Source: a virus
Virus record (IMG/VR): IMGVR_UViG_3300034012_001325
Location: 1-36,124 of that record
Strand: one strand, 5' to 3'
DNA: 36,124 nucleotides
The notes beneath the pieces are model-generated. The model saw only the letters and a list, made by a program, of their open reading frames with translations. It did no database searches and was not told the DNA's origin. Shown here one piece after another: positions 21,484 to 28,115 of the stretch (the first letter of the stretch is position 1; every line of letters starts with the position of its first letter). The position numbers and the translations under genes were made by a program.

Positions 21484-22100
21484 ACTCCCATCCTCCTTGC
21501 TAACAAACGCGTCAGCTCGACGTCGTGTTTTAAATAGGCGACGGCTTCCTCAATCGAGGTGTGCATCAAGTCGGCAAAATGTTTGCCACTTCCTAGCTTT
21601 GGCGGCAGTCCGCAAAACTTAGCGAGGTTGTCTAAGCTAACTCTGGAGCTATTATCAAACCACGTCCACCTCTCCATTAAGTCAAGGTTGTTGGATGATA
21701 GGCGTCGGTTTGGCTCAAAAATCCCGTGTGGAATTGTAAGCCCAAGTTTCAACGACCGCCGCCAGAGAAACGGAAGATCAAACGCGTTGCTGTTAAACCC
21801 GACCAGGCGCTGTGCGCCCCGGGTCGCGTTCCAGAAGGTCTCGATCACGTCAGCCTCCGTGACGGTCGAGGTTTGGGTGATGATTGTCACGTCCCCGTCG
21901 TCCCCCGCCCATCCAATGGCAAGGACTTGTCCCGTCAATGCGCTCAACGCTAATTTATCCCACCATGCCTGTCGTTTATCGGCAATGTCCGCCGCGATTT
22001 TTGCCGGATCTTTTAGGACCTTGCTTGCCTCGAATTGGGGCTCAAATTGAACCGCGTCGATTGCGGGTCCGGTTTCAATGTCAAAATATAGGTTCTTCAT
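21480..22100 (-). CDS. 3'-5' exonuclease, DnaQ/RNase H-like (DEDDy)
   Basis: A 206-aa protein. Exo I is FDIETG with Asp7 and Glu9, Exo II is GFNSNAFDLPFL (101-112, Asp108), and Exo III is YLKHD (189-193, Tyr189/Asp193), matching the DEDDy class of proofreading-type exonucleases, notably the PolB-associated-like family. No polymerase domain is attached, and none is encoded in the window, so it may act on its own or with the host replisome. Its ATG follows AACACGACAA and overlaps the upstream small gene by 20 bases. Confidence 0.85.
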   Translation of the reverse strand: MKNLYFDIETGPAIDAVQFEPQFEASKVLKDPAKIAADIADKRQAWWDKLALSALTGQVLAIGWAGDDGDVTIITQTSTVTEADVIETFWNATRGAQRLVGFNSNAFDLPFLWRRSLKLGLTIPHGIFEPNRRLSSNNLDLMERWTWFDNSSRVSLDNLAKFCGLPPKLGSGKHFADLMHTSIEEAVAYLKHDVELTRLLARRMGV

Positions 22101-22302
22101 TTGTCGTGTTTGGGTTTGTTTTGCTGCCGTAAGAGATCCGGTTCCAGTTTTCGTGAATCAATCCGCGTTTCCTAAGCCATCGGTCGCACGCTTTGTTCAT
22201 TTCGGCTAGTTCCGGAAAGTCTGGAAATTTTGCGCATTCCCAATCGATTGGAAGGGAATGCTGAATTTTTATAGATTTCTGCGCTGCCTGTCTCCCGTTC
22301 AT
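22081..22302 (-). CDS. Small protein upstream of the exonuclease
   Basis: A 73-aa protein from ATG 22300-22302 (ATGA overlap upstream; the open frame extends further up but would overlap two genes). It contains IQHSLPIDWECAKFPDFPEL and a helix with ACDRWLRKRGLIHENWNRI. The last residues NPNTTNEEP are encoded by the shared AACCCAAACACGAC element, as in the gene preceding the initiator. Function unknown. Confidence 0.6.
   Translation of the reverse strand: MNGRQAAQKSIKIQHSLPIDWECAKFPDFPELAEMNKACDRWLRKRGLIHENWNRISYGSKTNPNTTNEEPIF
22103..22110 (-). promoter_or_regulatory. AACACGAC leader motif upstream of the exonuclease gene
   Basis: AACACGAC lies two bases before ATG 22098-22100 and is preceded by AACCCA, the same arrangement as at 17003. 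The element falls inside the end of the upstream gene, so it is also translated as NPNTTN. Confidence 0.6.
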
Positions 22303-22454
22303 TTTGCGGTTGCGCTTTGAATCATCAACCACGTCGCCATAAGCGCCAATGGAAGCACCACCCACGCCGTTGGGGTGTGCTCGAAATATTTGATCAGCGC
22401 CACATCGCTGAATGCTAGGACGGCGCTTAGGCCGAAGATTGTCGTGTTGCTCAT
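22299..22454 (-). CDS. Small membrane protein
   Basis: A 51-aa protein from ATG 22452-22454 (ATGA overlap). It has one or two hydrophobic segments (GLSAVLAFSDVALIKYF; AWVVLPLALMATWLMI) in an inner-membrane-type arrangement. Too short for the usual ORF cut-offs as annotated from this start. Function unknown; in the early module it might alter the host membrane. An AACACGAC copy lies within its first codons (22441-22448). Confidence 0.6.
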   Translation of the reverse strand: MSNTTIFGLSAVLAFSDVALIKYFEHTPTAWVVLPLALMATWLMIQSATAK

Positions 22455-22744
22455 AGAATCTCTGTTTTTTCTGCGATTTCGTAGGCTGGATTGAAAGCAA
22501 TGCCGCGTTGTTCCGCAATCCATTTTGCCAGTAATCTGCGTTTTTGGGCCCTGACTACGTCCCAAAGTTTTTGCATGTGAATCAAATCAAAACGGCCTCC
22601 GCCTGCAATTTTCCAATAAATTTCGTCTGCGATAAAATCGGCAAACGTTGATTGAAAGTTTTCGTAAATGTGCCGAGCGTAATCAGCGACGCAACTAATA
22701 TGCTGCGTTTTTGCCCATTCAATAGGATAAGTCGTGTTTGTCAT
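22451..22744 (-). CDS. First gene of the replication module, unknown function
   Basis: A 97-aa protein from ATG 22742-22744, placed right behind an AACACGAC leader and after a 150-bp non-coding gap. Sequence: TYPIEWAKTQHISCVADYA, then helices with DFIADEIYWKIAGGGRF and KRRLLAKWIAEQRG. Motifs of a known family are not seen. As the first gene after the intergenic region it may be strongly expressed early. A second AACACGAC lies at 22731-22738, six codons into the gene or fewer. Confidence 0.62.
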   Translation of the reverse strand: MTNTTYPIEWAKTQHISCVADYARHIYENFQSTFADFIADEIYWKIAGGGRFDLIHMQKLWDVVRAQKRRLLAKWIAEQRGIAFNPAYEIAEKTEIL

Positions 22745-22896
22745 TGTCGTGTTTTTTTGGTTGGTGTCGTTGTGACGGCGTTTACTACAGGCTAAAATCC
22801 AAGGTCGATCAAGCCCTTTTTTGATAAAAAACAACCATTCACAACTTGCGTATTTCCTGCAAGTTGCGTTGATTCCGTGCAGATTTGACGTAAAAA
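22745..22896 (-). promoter_or_regulatory. 152-bp intergenic region with dyad, candidate promoter region
   Basis: The largest non-coding gap in the early half. It contains a perfect 8-bp inverted repeat CAACTTGC / GCAAGTTG (22842-22866), separated by nine bases, and on the minus strand a TTTTTT run about 11 bases after it (22831-22826). A weak sigma-70-like pair TTGATC and TGTAGT, 17 bases apart, lies just downstream of that. The dyad could be a weak terminator for the gene ending at 22897 or an operator for the replication operon; sequence alone does not decide. Confidence 0.45.
22746..22753 (-). promoter_or_regulatory. AACACGAC leader motif at the start of the replication module
   Basis: AACACGAC lies one base before ATG 22742-22744, in the untranslated region of the first gene of the operon (not inside an upstream gene). 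This is the copy that shows the element can exist without coding pressure. Confidence 0.6.
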
Positions 22897-23484
22897 TTAT
22901 GCGATTTCTTTTCGGATTTTATCCAAAAAAGTCATCACCGGCTCAAAGTCTCGCAAGATTTGTTCCTTGTCCTCTCGGGTCCAATTACTTACCGGCGCTT
23001 TCTTTTGCCACGATTCAAACTTATCGACTACCGAAAGCGGAGTGGTCCAAGTGTTCACACTTCGCCCCGCTGAAATTTCCGACTTTGACATCGGCTTTCC
23101 GGCCCGAACTGCAACTGCAAGCTCCTGAGGTGTTAGCCCCTGCGATTGAGCCCACTCAAGCGCAAGCTCCGGCTGTTCCGCCCGGGCGGCAATGACGTGA
23201 TGCTGGAAACTTAAAGATGCCACTCGTTTTGACGGCGGGATTTTACGTGCAACCGTGACGGAGGTTGAAAGCTCGTCGAAACTAAAAGTTGATTGCTCGA
23301 GGATGCCATTGACCCAATCTTTCCCGAAGCGTTCCTCGCAAACGATCGCCCAATCCCCGATCGCGTACGAAAGCCCTTGGCTGAGTGTTTCGAGTTGTTT
23401 AAATGCCCAGGCTGCGTGCGCGTGGTCCGCGTCGGCTGCAATGGTGAGGCCCTGTTGATGGATTTCGTATTTTGGGGTGATCAT
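22897..23484 (-). CDS. ParB-like/HTH regulator-type protein
   Basis: A 195-aa protein from ATG 23482-23484 (ATGA overlap). Residues about 34-105 contain LSYAIGDWAIVCEERFG, FDELSTSVTVARKIPPSKR and LSFQHHVIAARAEQPELALEWA, followed by GLTPQELAVAVRAGK. This is a family found in phages and integrative elements with a pattern of helices like ParB/KorB DNA-binding domains ('W-IG-W--YGE', '-A-Y-T---A-RV---RR-LSFSHH', 'GLS-RELR'). A DNA-binding regulatory or partition-like role is likely. Paired with the adjacent helical HTH-type gene. Confidence 0.65.
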   Translation of the reverse strand: MITPKYEIHQQGLTIAADADHAHAAWAFKQLETLSQGLSYAIGDWAIVCEERFGKDWVNGILEQSTFSFDELSTSVTVARKIPPSKRVASLSFQHHVIAARAEQPELALEWAQSQGLTPQELAVAVRAGKPMSKSEISAGRSVNTWTTPLSVVDKFESWQKKAPVSNWTREDKEQILRDFEPVMTFLDKIRKEIA

Positions 23485-23924
23485 AATTGGAATTTGCGAC
23501 TCCGCCACGGATTAGCCGCCTGCACCGCGGAGTAGGTGTTGGCGTGCTCTGGTTTCTTGTTATTGACGTTTCTCGGCAGTCCAAGCGCATCCTGCGCCCG
23601 AAGTGTTAGCTTTGAAATTTCCGCCACGGTGTACCCTAACTCCCGAGCTGCGTCCCGCATCGAGTTCCACCGGATCCGCCGGTTGAGTCCGGCCGCAAAG
23701 CAAAGCGCCACCGCTGCAAGCCTAGCGTTCTGCCCCTCGGCCAAAAAGAATTGGCAAACGCGCCCCAACTGATCCGCTTGTGTTGCTCTGGTTGAATCTG
23801 CGTTGGTCTTGTTCCGCCATACGATCACTCGACTTGCCTGCTCGACGGTTAGTCGCAGTTCCTCGGCCAGCATCTCGGCCTCGGAATCTAAGGTTGAAGG
23901 ATCGAATATCGTGTGCGGCTCCAT
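23481..23924 (-). CDS. HTH-like DNA-binding protein, partner of the ParB-like gene
   Basis: A 147-aa helical protein. AELRLTVEQASRVIVWRNK (early) and SMRDAARELGYTVAEISKLTLRAQDALG (about residues 86-113) look like helix-turn-helix units. It starts at ATG 23922-23924 right after the glycosyltransferase stop and overlaps the ParB-like gene by ATGA. No specific family is certain. These are the only regulator-like proteins recognised, placed just before the replication-module intergenic region. Confidence 0.6.
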   Translation of the reverse strand: MEPHTIFDPSTLDSEAEMLAEELRLTVEQASRVIVWRNKTNADSTRATQADQLGRVCQFFLAEGQNARLAAVALCFAAGLNRRIRWNSMRDAARELGYTVAEISKLTLRAQDALGLPRNVNNKKPEHANTYSAVQAANPWRSRKFQL

Positions 23925-25055
23925 TTAATATTTCCTGAGCCACTCAAGGTCGGTGCGTTCCGGTCGTTCAGCATACCACCCGCCCGAGCCGTCGTAGATG
24001 TCGAGAATTTTGCGGAAAACTTCGTTGTACATCCGCCCGACCCGCTCGTTGCTGTAATTTTTCACGGCCCAATCTCGGCAGACTGTTGGCGAGATCCTCC
24101 CCACATTCTTAAGAGCCCAGACCGTATCCTCCATTGTGCGGACTCGATACCCCGTCTCCCCGTGCCGGATCGTTTCAGGAAACACGCCCCAATCGGATGC
24201 AATCACCGGCGCCCCGCTCATCATTGCCTCAACTGCGACGCCGCCGAACGGCTCGATGTATTGCGACAAAATGATCAGCGCCCCGCAGCGGCTCATCAAA
24301 TCCCGGCGTTTCTCTCGGTCGGCGTACCCGACGTACTCGACGTGGTTCATTGACTCCGTATATGGAATGTCCTTAAAATCGCCTTGCCCCGCAACGATAA
24401 GGCGCTTTCCAGCCCGTCTGGTAGCGTCGAGGATAATGTGGAGTCCTTTCCCCTGCGTCATGCGCCCGAGGTAAAGGATCCAATCCTCGCGCTCTAGTTT
24501 GAAACTAAAGTCCTCCGGGTCGAAATGGTTTGGGACCACAAAGGAGTTATAAAACCCCATTTTTGCCTCCCGCACGAATTCCGTGCCGTGAAAAGCATGC
24601 ATCAGCGCGTAGGATTCAAAGATTTTGAACTGTGCAAACGAGTCGCTGTATCCGATTCCGGACTCAACGCAAATTAGATCCGCGTGCGCGTCAGCGATTC
24701 GTTTGTGGCCCCACCCGAACGGTAATAATAGAAAGTCGTTGGGGCGTTTTCGGTGTTGAATTGCCTGCACGGTATTTTCAGCATGCACCTTGAACGCGTG
24801 GTCGTTTTGGTCGTGCTTAAAAAACTCTTTTCGCCAGTTGTAGTCGCCGTACGCCTCGCGCAAAACTTCGTCGTTTGTGACTGTGACGTGCTCTGAGCAA
24901 TCAACTGTCGATCTCTCGTGCCCGTAGTGGATAACGTGATGCCCTAGGCTTTTGAGCATCCCGCAAAGTTTAAAAACTTTTTGAGTAAACGCGCATGCGC
25001 TGTACTGGCTCGACTCGGTGACGGTGTGCGCCAACCCGGGAATGTGGAATCTCAT
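23925..25055 (-). CDS. Glycosyltransferase family 4 (GT-B fold)
   Basis: A 376-aa protein. N-terminal Rossmann half with a sugar-acceptor-like region (TVTESSQYSACAFTQKVFKLC, then LKSLGHHVIHYGHE). The C-terminal half starts near ILYLGRMTQGKGLHIILDA (about 195-213) and contains the donor-binding signature EPFGGVAVEAMMSGAPVIAS (about 272-291), including the E-x7-E core typical of GT4. It would transfer a sugar from a nucleotide donor. Possible targets are host surface glycans or phage DNA or proteins; no hydroxymethylation enzyme was seen, so DNA is less likely. Unusual for a 36-kb phage. Preceded by a 95-bp gap with no SD. Confidence 0.88.
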   Translation of the reverse strand: MRFHIPGLAHTVTESSQYSACAFTQKVFKLCGMLKSLGHHVIHYGHERSTVDCSEHVTVTNDEVLREAYGDYNWRKEFFKHDQNDHAFKVHAENTVQAIQHRKRPNDFLLLPFGWGHKRIADAHADLICVESGIGYSDSFAQFKIFESYALMHAFHGTEFVREAKMGFYNSFVVPNHFDPEDFSFKLEREDWILYLGRMTQGKGLHIILDATRRAGKRLIVAGQGDFKDIPYTESMNHVEYVGYADREKRRDLMSRCGALIILSQYIEPFGGVAVEAMMSGAPVIASDWGVFPETIRHGETGYRVRTMEDTVWALKNVGRISPTVCRDWAVKNYSNERVGRMYNEVFRKILDIYDGSGGWYAERPERTDLEWLRKY

Positions 25056-25150
25056 GGGAAGTGAAAAGTGACGCGACGCCGGAAAACACGACTAATCCGA
25101 CGCCGCGACCCGCAATGGGTAATCCCAAATTGCCACAGTCCGCCAATACG
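25056..25150 (-). other. 95-bp non-coding gap before the glycosyltransferase gene
   Basis: No strong promoter pair or terminator stem is visible. A 69-residue open frame (24970-25179) crosses this gap but overlaps two real genes. An AACACGAC copy occurs here on the plus strand (around 25085), not placed at any start codon. Confidence 0.4.
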
Positions 25151-25420
25151 TCAAGCGGATGCCGGCTCGTTGTCGTCATCGTCGCCGTCCTCGTCGTCGC
25201 CGTCCTCGTCCTCGTCCTCGTCGTTAAGAATTACTCGATCTTGGTACCGGAGCGCGATGTGCCGGTCCCGCGCCAGTCGGTTGCCCCAGCCTCCGACCCA
25301 GGTTGATGTCTCGTCAATTTCTGGGTCGTGGTCTTGGACCAAAATCTCGCCGGCCTCAAAATGTTCGCACAATAGATCTCTCGCCCGCTGGATGATTGCC
25401 AGCTTTTCTTCGTTGCTCAT
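25151..25420 (-). CDS. Small protein with very acidic C-terminal tail
   Basis: An 89-aa protein with ATGA overlap upstream. Residues 1-68 are mixed (AIIQRARDLLCEHFEAGEIL, TWVGGWGNRLARDRHIALRY); residues about 69-85 are almost all Asp/Glu (DEDEDEDGDDEDGDDDDNE), encoded by a GAC/GAG-rich tract. The acidic tail resembles DNA-mimic or protein-interaction tails. Function unknown; it is coupled to the metallophosphoesterase gene. Confidence 0.68.
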   Translation of the reverse strand: MSNEEKLAIIQRARDLLCEHFEAGEILVQDHDPEIDETSTWVGGWGNRLARDRHIALRYQDRVILNDEDEDEDGDDEDGDDDDNEPASA

Positions 25421-26292
25421 CTGGTTTGAGTGATTTCAAAGTTGAAGCTGCGCGTGTTTGAGTTTTCAACGTAAAACCGCACCCAAGCGCCCCCCTGAAC
25501 CTTGGGCGGCATCCCTCGCTCAATTGACCATCCGCCGATCCCCTCGGCGTACTCGTCTTTGTACCCTCCCGTGCGGACATGAACCTGCGTTTCCTGCACA
25601 ATTTTGTTATAGTGGTTGAGCCTAATGCGCCGGATCGGAAATTGCCACGAGTCGTGACTGTGCCCGGTGTGGACGATGTGCGCATCCGTTAAATAGGTCG
25701 CCATCCGGTTTGTCCCGATAACTCCCTTGGTCACCGGCCCGCCAGCGTTTGGTCCGTGATGGTAAAAATAAAGAAACCCGTCGCTTTTGGTCGATGCAAG
25801 CCCGCACGTTAGCCTGACATAGCCCGAGTATCCACCAACGCACGAAATGCCGCCGCGGGCGCGGAGTGTTGATGTTAGCCGGTCAAGAAGGTCTGTTTCG
25901 TGGTTTTTAGCGATGGCTGTCTCGTGGTTTCCCTGAGCAAACAATACAAGGTTGCGCTTGTACGGCTCGAGCCAGTCCGCGGCAGTCTCGACCAATGCGT
26001 CGAGGTAGTTGTTCACTTGATGCTCCGGCCTGCAATCCTTCTTTGATGCCCGCCGGTCGTATTTGCCCTGCATGGCGCAAAAAAAGTCGCCATTGGAAAA
26101 CACCAGCGCGTTTCGTTCAACGGCCAGATCCAAGTCGCGTTTTAATTTTTTGCGGTCACATTTTGGATTGTCCCAGTGAACATCCGAAAGCAATAAAACC
26201 CATCCATCCTCCGAAGCCTTGTTGAGCTTTAGAAGTCCGGTGTGAACGTTCCTGGTAACTTCATTCCATGTCCAAGGGAATTTTGGTTTCAT
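25417..26292 (-). CDS. Calcineurin-like metallophosphoesterase
   Basis: A 291-aa protein. The ATG at 26290-26292 is used because it overlaps the lysozyme stop as ATGA. It shows the metal-site motifs in order: SDVHW (36-40), NGDFF (67-71), GNHE (121-124), YHHG (177-180) and GHSHD (210-214). These are the conserved ligands of the dimetal phosphoesterase fold. Substrate is unknown; phage members of this fold include nucleases, protein phosphatases and phosphodiesterases. The C-terminal part is beta-rich. Its position after lysis genes, before the glycosyltransferase, is unusual. Confidence 0.88.
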   Translation of the reverse strand: MKPKFPWTWNEVTRNVHTGLLKLNKASEDGWVLLLSDVHWDNPKCDRKKLKRDLDLAVERNALVFSNGDFFCAMQGKYDRRASKKDCRPEHQVNNYLDALVETAADWLEPYKRNLVLFAQGNHETAIAKNHETDLLDRLTSTLRARGGISCVGGYSGYVRLTCGLASTKSDGFLYFYHHGPNAGGPVTKGVIGTNRMATYLTDAHIVHTGHSHDSWQFPIRRIRLNHYNKIVQETQVHVRTGGYKDEYAEGIGGWSIERGMPPKVQGGAWVRFYVENSNTRSFNFEITQTR

Positions 26293-26888
26293 GCAAATGC
26301 ACTTTCCCAAAGTTTCGCTTCGTCTTCACGTCGGCGGACCAGTCCGGATCCCTGCGGCCAAAGTCGTTTCATTTGGCGAATAAGAAACGGAACCTTTTCC
26401 GGCTGCCCTGCGCTGATTACTTGCGCAATCTGCGCCATTTCCACGCGCCGCTCGCCCCGGGTCGATGTCCCCCGGTTAAATACAAGACTAAAGAGTGACG
26501 CCTGCGCGTCTGCCGGCAGATTAACCGCCGCCGGCGCAAATCGAAACATGTTTAACGCGTGCTGTGCGCATGTGTGAGTCGTAAAGACCTCGAGCGCCAG
26601 ATCCCAGTCAATCTTGATGTCTTTAAATGCGGAAACAAATGGGCGTGCGTTAAGCCCCTTAATTCCTAATGATTTTCCAAGTCTTCCAAGAATATCCCCG
26701 TCCAACGCGCTCCAGTGGCTTTTAAAGCCTGTTTCCGTGGCGTAGCCTAGGTCGTACCCGATCCCAATCGTGATGCCGCTTTCAAAACCCGGCCACGTCG
26801 GCGTTGACAGGTATTTTTCAAAATACGGTTTCCCGCCCCCCACCTCGTGTTCAAGTAGGAGTTCCAATCCCTTTTTAGATAAATTCAT
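26289..26888 (-). CDS. Endolysin, lysozyme-like (GH24/pesticin-like)
   Basis: A 199-aa protein. LLLEHEVGGG (11-19) supplies the catalytic Glu (Glu15 or Glu13) and GITIGIGYDLG (38-48) the conserved turn of the T4-lysozyme-like fold (E...TIGxG). SLFSLVFNRGTS (about 131-142) corresponds to the C-terminal helical 'ALxSFxFNxG' region, and the rest is helical. No signal peptide, so release depends on a holin. The enzyme would cut peptidoglycan. Coupled by ATGA to both a small membrane protein upstream and the phosphoesterase downstream. Confidence 0.88.
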   Translation of the reverse strand: MNLSKKGLELLLEHEVGGGKPYFEKYLSTPTWPGFESGITIGIGYDLGYATETGFKSHWSALDGDILGRLGKSLGIKGLNARPFVSAFKDIKIDWDLALEVFTTHTCAQHALNMFRFAPAAVNLPADAQASLFSLVFNRGTSTRGERRVEMAQIAQVISAGQPEKVPFLIRQMKRLWPQGSGLVRRREDEAKLWESAFA

Positions 26889-27040
26889 TTTGTGAGCATT
26901 CGGTACAGCGTCACAATTCCGATCAGTAGACTGATCGCAAGTCCGCCAATTCGTAAACCTTGCTCGATGCCTGAAAAGCTAAGAGCGACGGCTGCGAGGT
27001 TTAGCCCGATTGCGGGAAATGGGTTTGCGTGCTGTTCCAT
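26885..27040 (-). CDS. Small membrane protein, holin-like
   Basis: A 51-aa protein from ATG 27038-27040, overlapping the preceding gene by 62 bases and the endolysin by ATGA. Two hydrophobic stretches (AIGLNLAAVALSFSG and IGGLAISLLIGIVTLY) with a short loop give a class-II-holin-like layout. A longer frame upstream exists but would overlap more. Adjacent to the lysin, a holin or holin-accessory role is likely. Confidence 0.62.
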   Translation of the reverse strand: MEQHANPFPAIGLNLAAVALSFSGIEQGLRIGGLAISLLIGIVTLYRMLTK

Positions 27041-27338
27041 CCGCTTTTGGTTTTTCGTCAACTGCAAGACCAGAGAACCATGAGAGCCAAACGTAGTTGC
27101 ACGCCACGCCAATGTTCAAAATAAATTCCGTCACCGGCGGCGGTTCGTGCGCAAAGATGTTTGCGACGGATCCGCAAATGGTAATTGTCGTTGCTAGTTT
27201 ACAAAGGTGCGCCGCGTATTTGTGCCGGTAGATGGCGGAATCCTCATGTCCAAAAATTTTGAGCCAAAGATGGATTGCCGAAACAGCAAGAACGCTATTT
27301 GCGACCGCGTTTGCGAGTATTAGGGGCGTGAGGTTCAT
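26979..27338 (-). CDS. Small membrane protein, three hydrophobic segments, basic tail
   Basis: A 119-aa protein: hydrophobic segments at about residues 5-27 (LILANAVANSVLAVSAIHLWL), 45-62 (LCKLATTITICGSVANI) and 70-90 (TEFILNIGVACNYVWLSWFSG), followed by a highly basic tail (RKPISRNRAKPRSRRS). Three transmembrane segments with a basic C-terminus recall class I holins. It overlaps the previous gene by 44 bases. Confidence 0.65.
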   Translation of the reverse strand: MNLTPLILANAVANSVLAVSAIHLWLKIFGHEDSAIYRHKYAAHLCKLATTITICGSVANIFAHEPPPVTEFILNIGVACNYVWLSWFSGLAVDEKPKADGTARKPISRNRAKPRSRRS

Positions 27339-27612
27339 TTGTTGGTATCAGTTTTTCACTGAGTGTCTCGACAGCTCGCAATCCGCAAAAGCCAAGAAGA
27401 AATCCGGCTGCGTAACCGTACTGCGGCTCCCCCTCAAGGTGCGCTATTTTTAGCAGGAGCGGAGTGACGTAATTCGCAGACGCCGCCCCGCCAACAAGAG
27501 ACGCAATCGCACGCGGCAGATTGGCGCCGGCCTGTTTGCTGCTCATGAGGATTGACCCGAATAGACCAGCGATAGCTAAGCCAAGGTCGATCCCTGCGTC
27601 CTTCAGATTCAT
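27295..27612 (-). CDS. Small membrane protein in the lysis cassette
   Basis: A 105-aa protein from ATG 27610-27612, chosen over an upstream in-frame ATG because it overlaps the o-spanin-like stop as ATGA. Hydrophobic, Gly/Ala-rich segments (GIDLGLAIAGLFGSILM; RAIASLVGGAASANYVTPLLL; YGYAAGFLLGFCGL) and a basic tail (NTRKRGRK). It may be a holin, antiholin or another membrane factor. Confidence 0.65.
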   Translation of the reverse strand: MNLKDAGIDLGLAIAGLFGSILMSSKQAGANLPRAIASLVGGAASANYVTPLLLKIAHLEGEPQYGYAAGFLLGFCGLRAVETLSEKLIPTNEPHAPNTRKRGRK

Positions 27613-27863
27613 CGGCTGTGAGCTTGTTTGAGCGCCGCCGTTGCATTGATCAGTTCTTGCTCTAAAGCGCGATATCGCCCGTCCGAGTGCCACGTTTCAT
27701 CCGCCTGCGCCGCGTACCTCTCCCCGGATTTCAACCGCAAGATCTGGTTGTTTGGGGATGGCAATGCTCGAGGAGCGGAGCAACTTGTGCCGCAAAAGAT
27801 CAGCGCCAGCGTGATCCCCTTCAATGCGTTTCTCGTCGATGAGAGTTTCAATGTGTTCAACAT
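27609..27863 (-). CDS. Probable o-spanin (Rz1-like lipoprotein)
   Basis: An 84-aa protein beginning with a basic N-terminus and hydrophobic signal (MLNTLKLSSTRNALKGITLALIF) ending in a lipobox-like CGTSC, so Cys28 or so would be lipidated, followed by a Pro-rich SAPRALPSP. It overlaps the adjacent 85-aa gene by 167 bases in another frame, the embedded arrangement typical of Rz1 within Rz. It would sit in the outer membrane of a Gram-negative host. The lipobox lacks Leu at -3, so the call is probable. Confidence 0.65.
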   Translation of the reverse strand: MLNTLKLSSTRNALKGITLALIFCGTSCSAPRALPSPNNQILRLKSGERYAAQADETWHSDGRYRALEQELINATAALKQAHSR

Positions 27864-27954
27864 AAAGGTCGATTTCCCGTTCTAAATCCCATCGTGCCCG
27901 AATTGCTCGAAGCTCGAGCAAATATTGCAGGGCCTTGATCAATGGAACGATCAC
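27697..27954 (-). CDS. Probable i-spanin (Rz-like)
   Basis: An 85-aa protein with a GTG start overlapping the preceding stop as GTGA. A short hydrophobic N-terminus ([15 protein letters not shown]) is followed by a charged coiled-coil stretch (RARWDLEREIDLYVEHIETLI), as in inner-membrane spanins; the hydrophobic part is brief. The lipoprotein gene is nested out-of-frame in its 3' half. Together they would fuse the membranes at lysis in a diderm host. Confidence 0.55.
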   Translation of the reverse strand: MIVPLIKALQYLLELRAIRARWDLEREIDLYVEHIETLIDEKRIEGDHAGADLLRHKLLRSSSIAIPKQPDLAVEIRGEVRGAGG

Positions 27955-28115
27955 GACTCCTTGCGGAAAATGTTGACCAGACCAATGAGCGCCAATCCTG
28001 CGCTGATAATGGCTTCCTGCAATTCAGGATGCAGTTTAACCCCGACCGCGGTCACCATTGCCAAAATACCGCGCCACGTTGATGGTTCTTTGAGTCGCTC
28101 GAGTAAATAGGTCAT
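27951..28115 (-). CDS. Small holin-like membrane protein
   Basis: A 54-aa protein, ATG 28113-28115 (ATGA overlap upstream, GTGA downstream). It begins [18 protein letters not shown], then two hydrophobic stretches separated by ELQE ([27 protein letters not shown]) and ends KES. This arrangement is common in small phage holins that follow fibre genes. Not captured by longer-ORF thresholds. Confidence 0.75.
   Translation of the reverse strand: MTYLLERLKEPSTWRGILAMVTAVGVKLHPELQEAIISAGLALIGLVNIFRKES

Noticed and set aside
24970-25179. 69-aa minus-strand frame spanning the gap before the glycosyltransferase
   Set aside because: It overlaps the glycosyltransferase by 86 bases and the acidic-tail gene by 29, lacks coupling at either end, and its composition looks like read-through of another frame.
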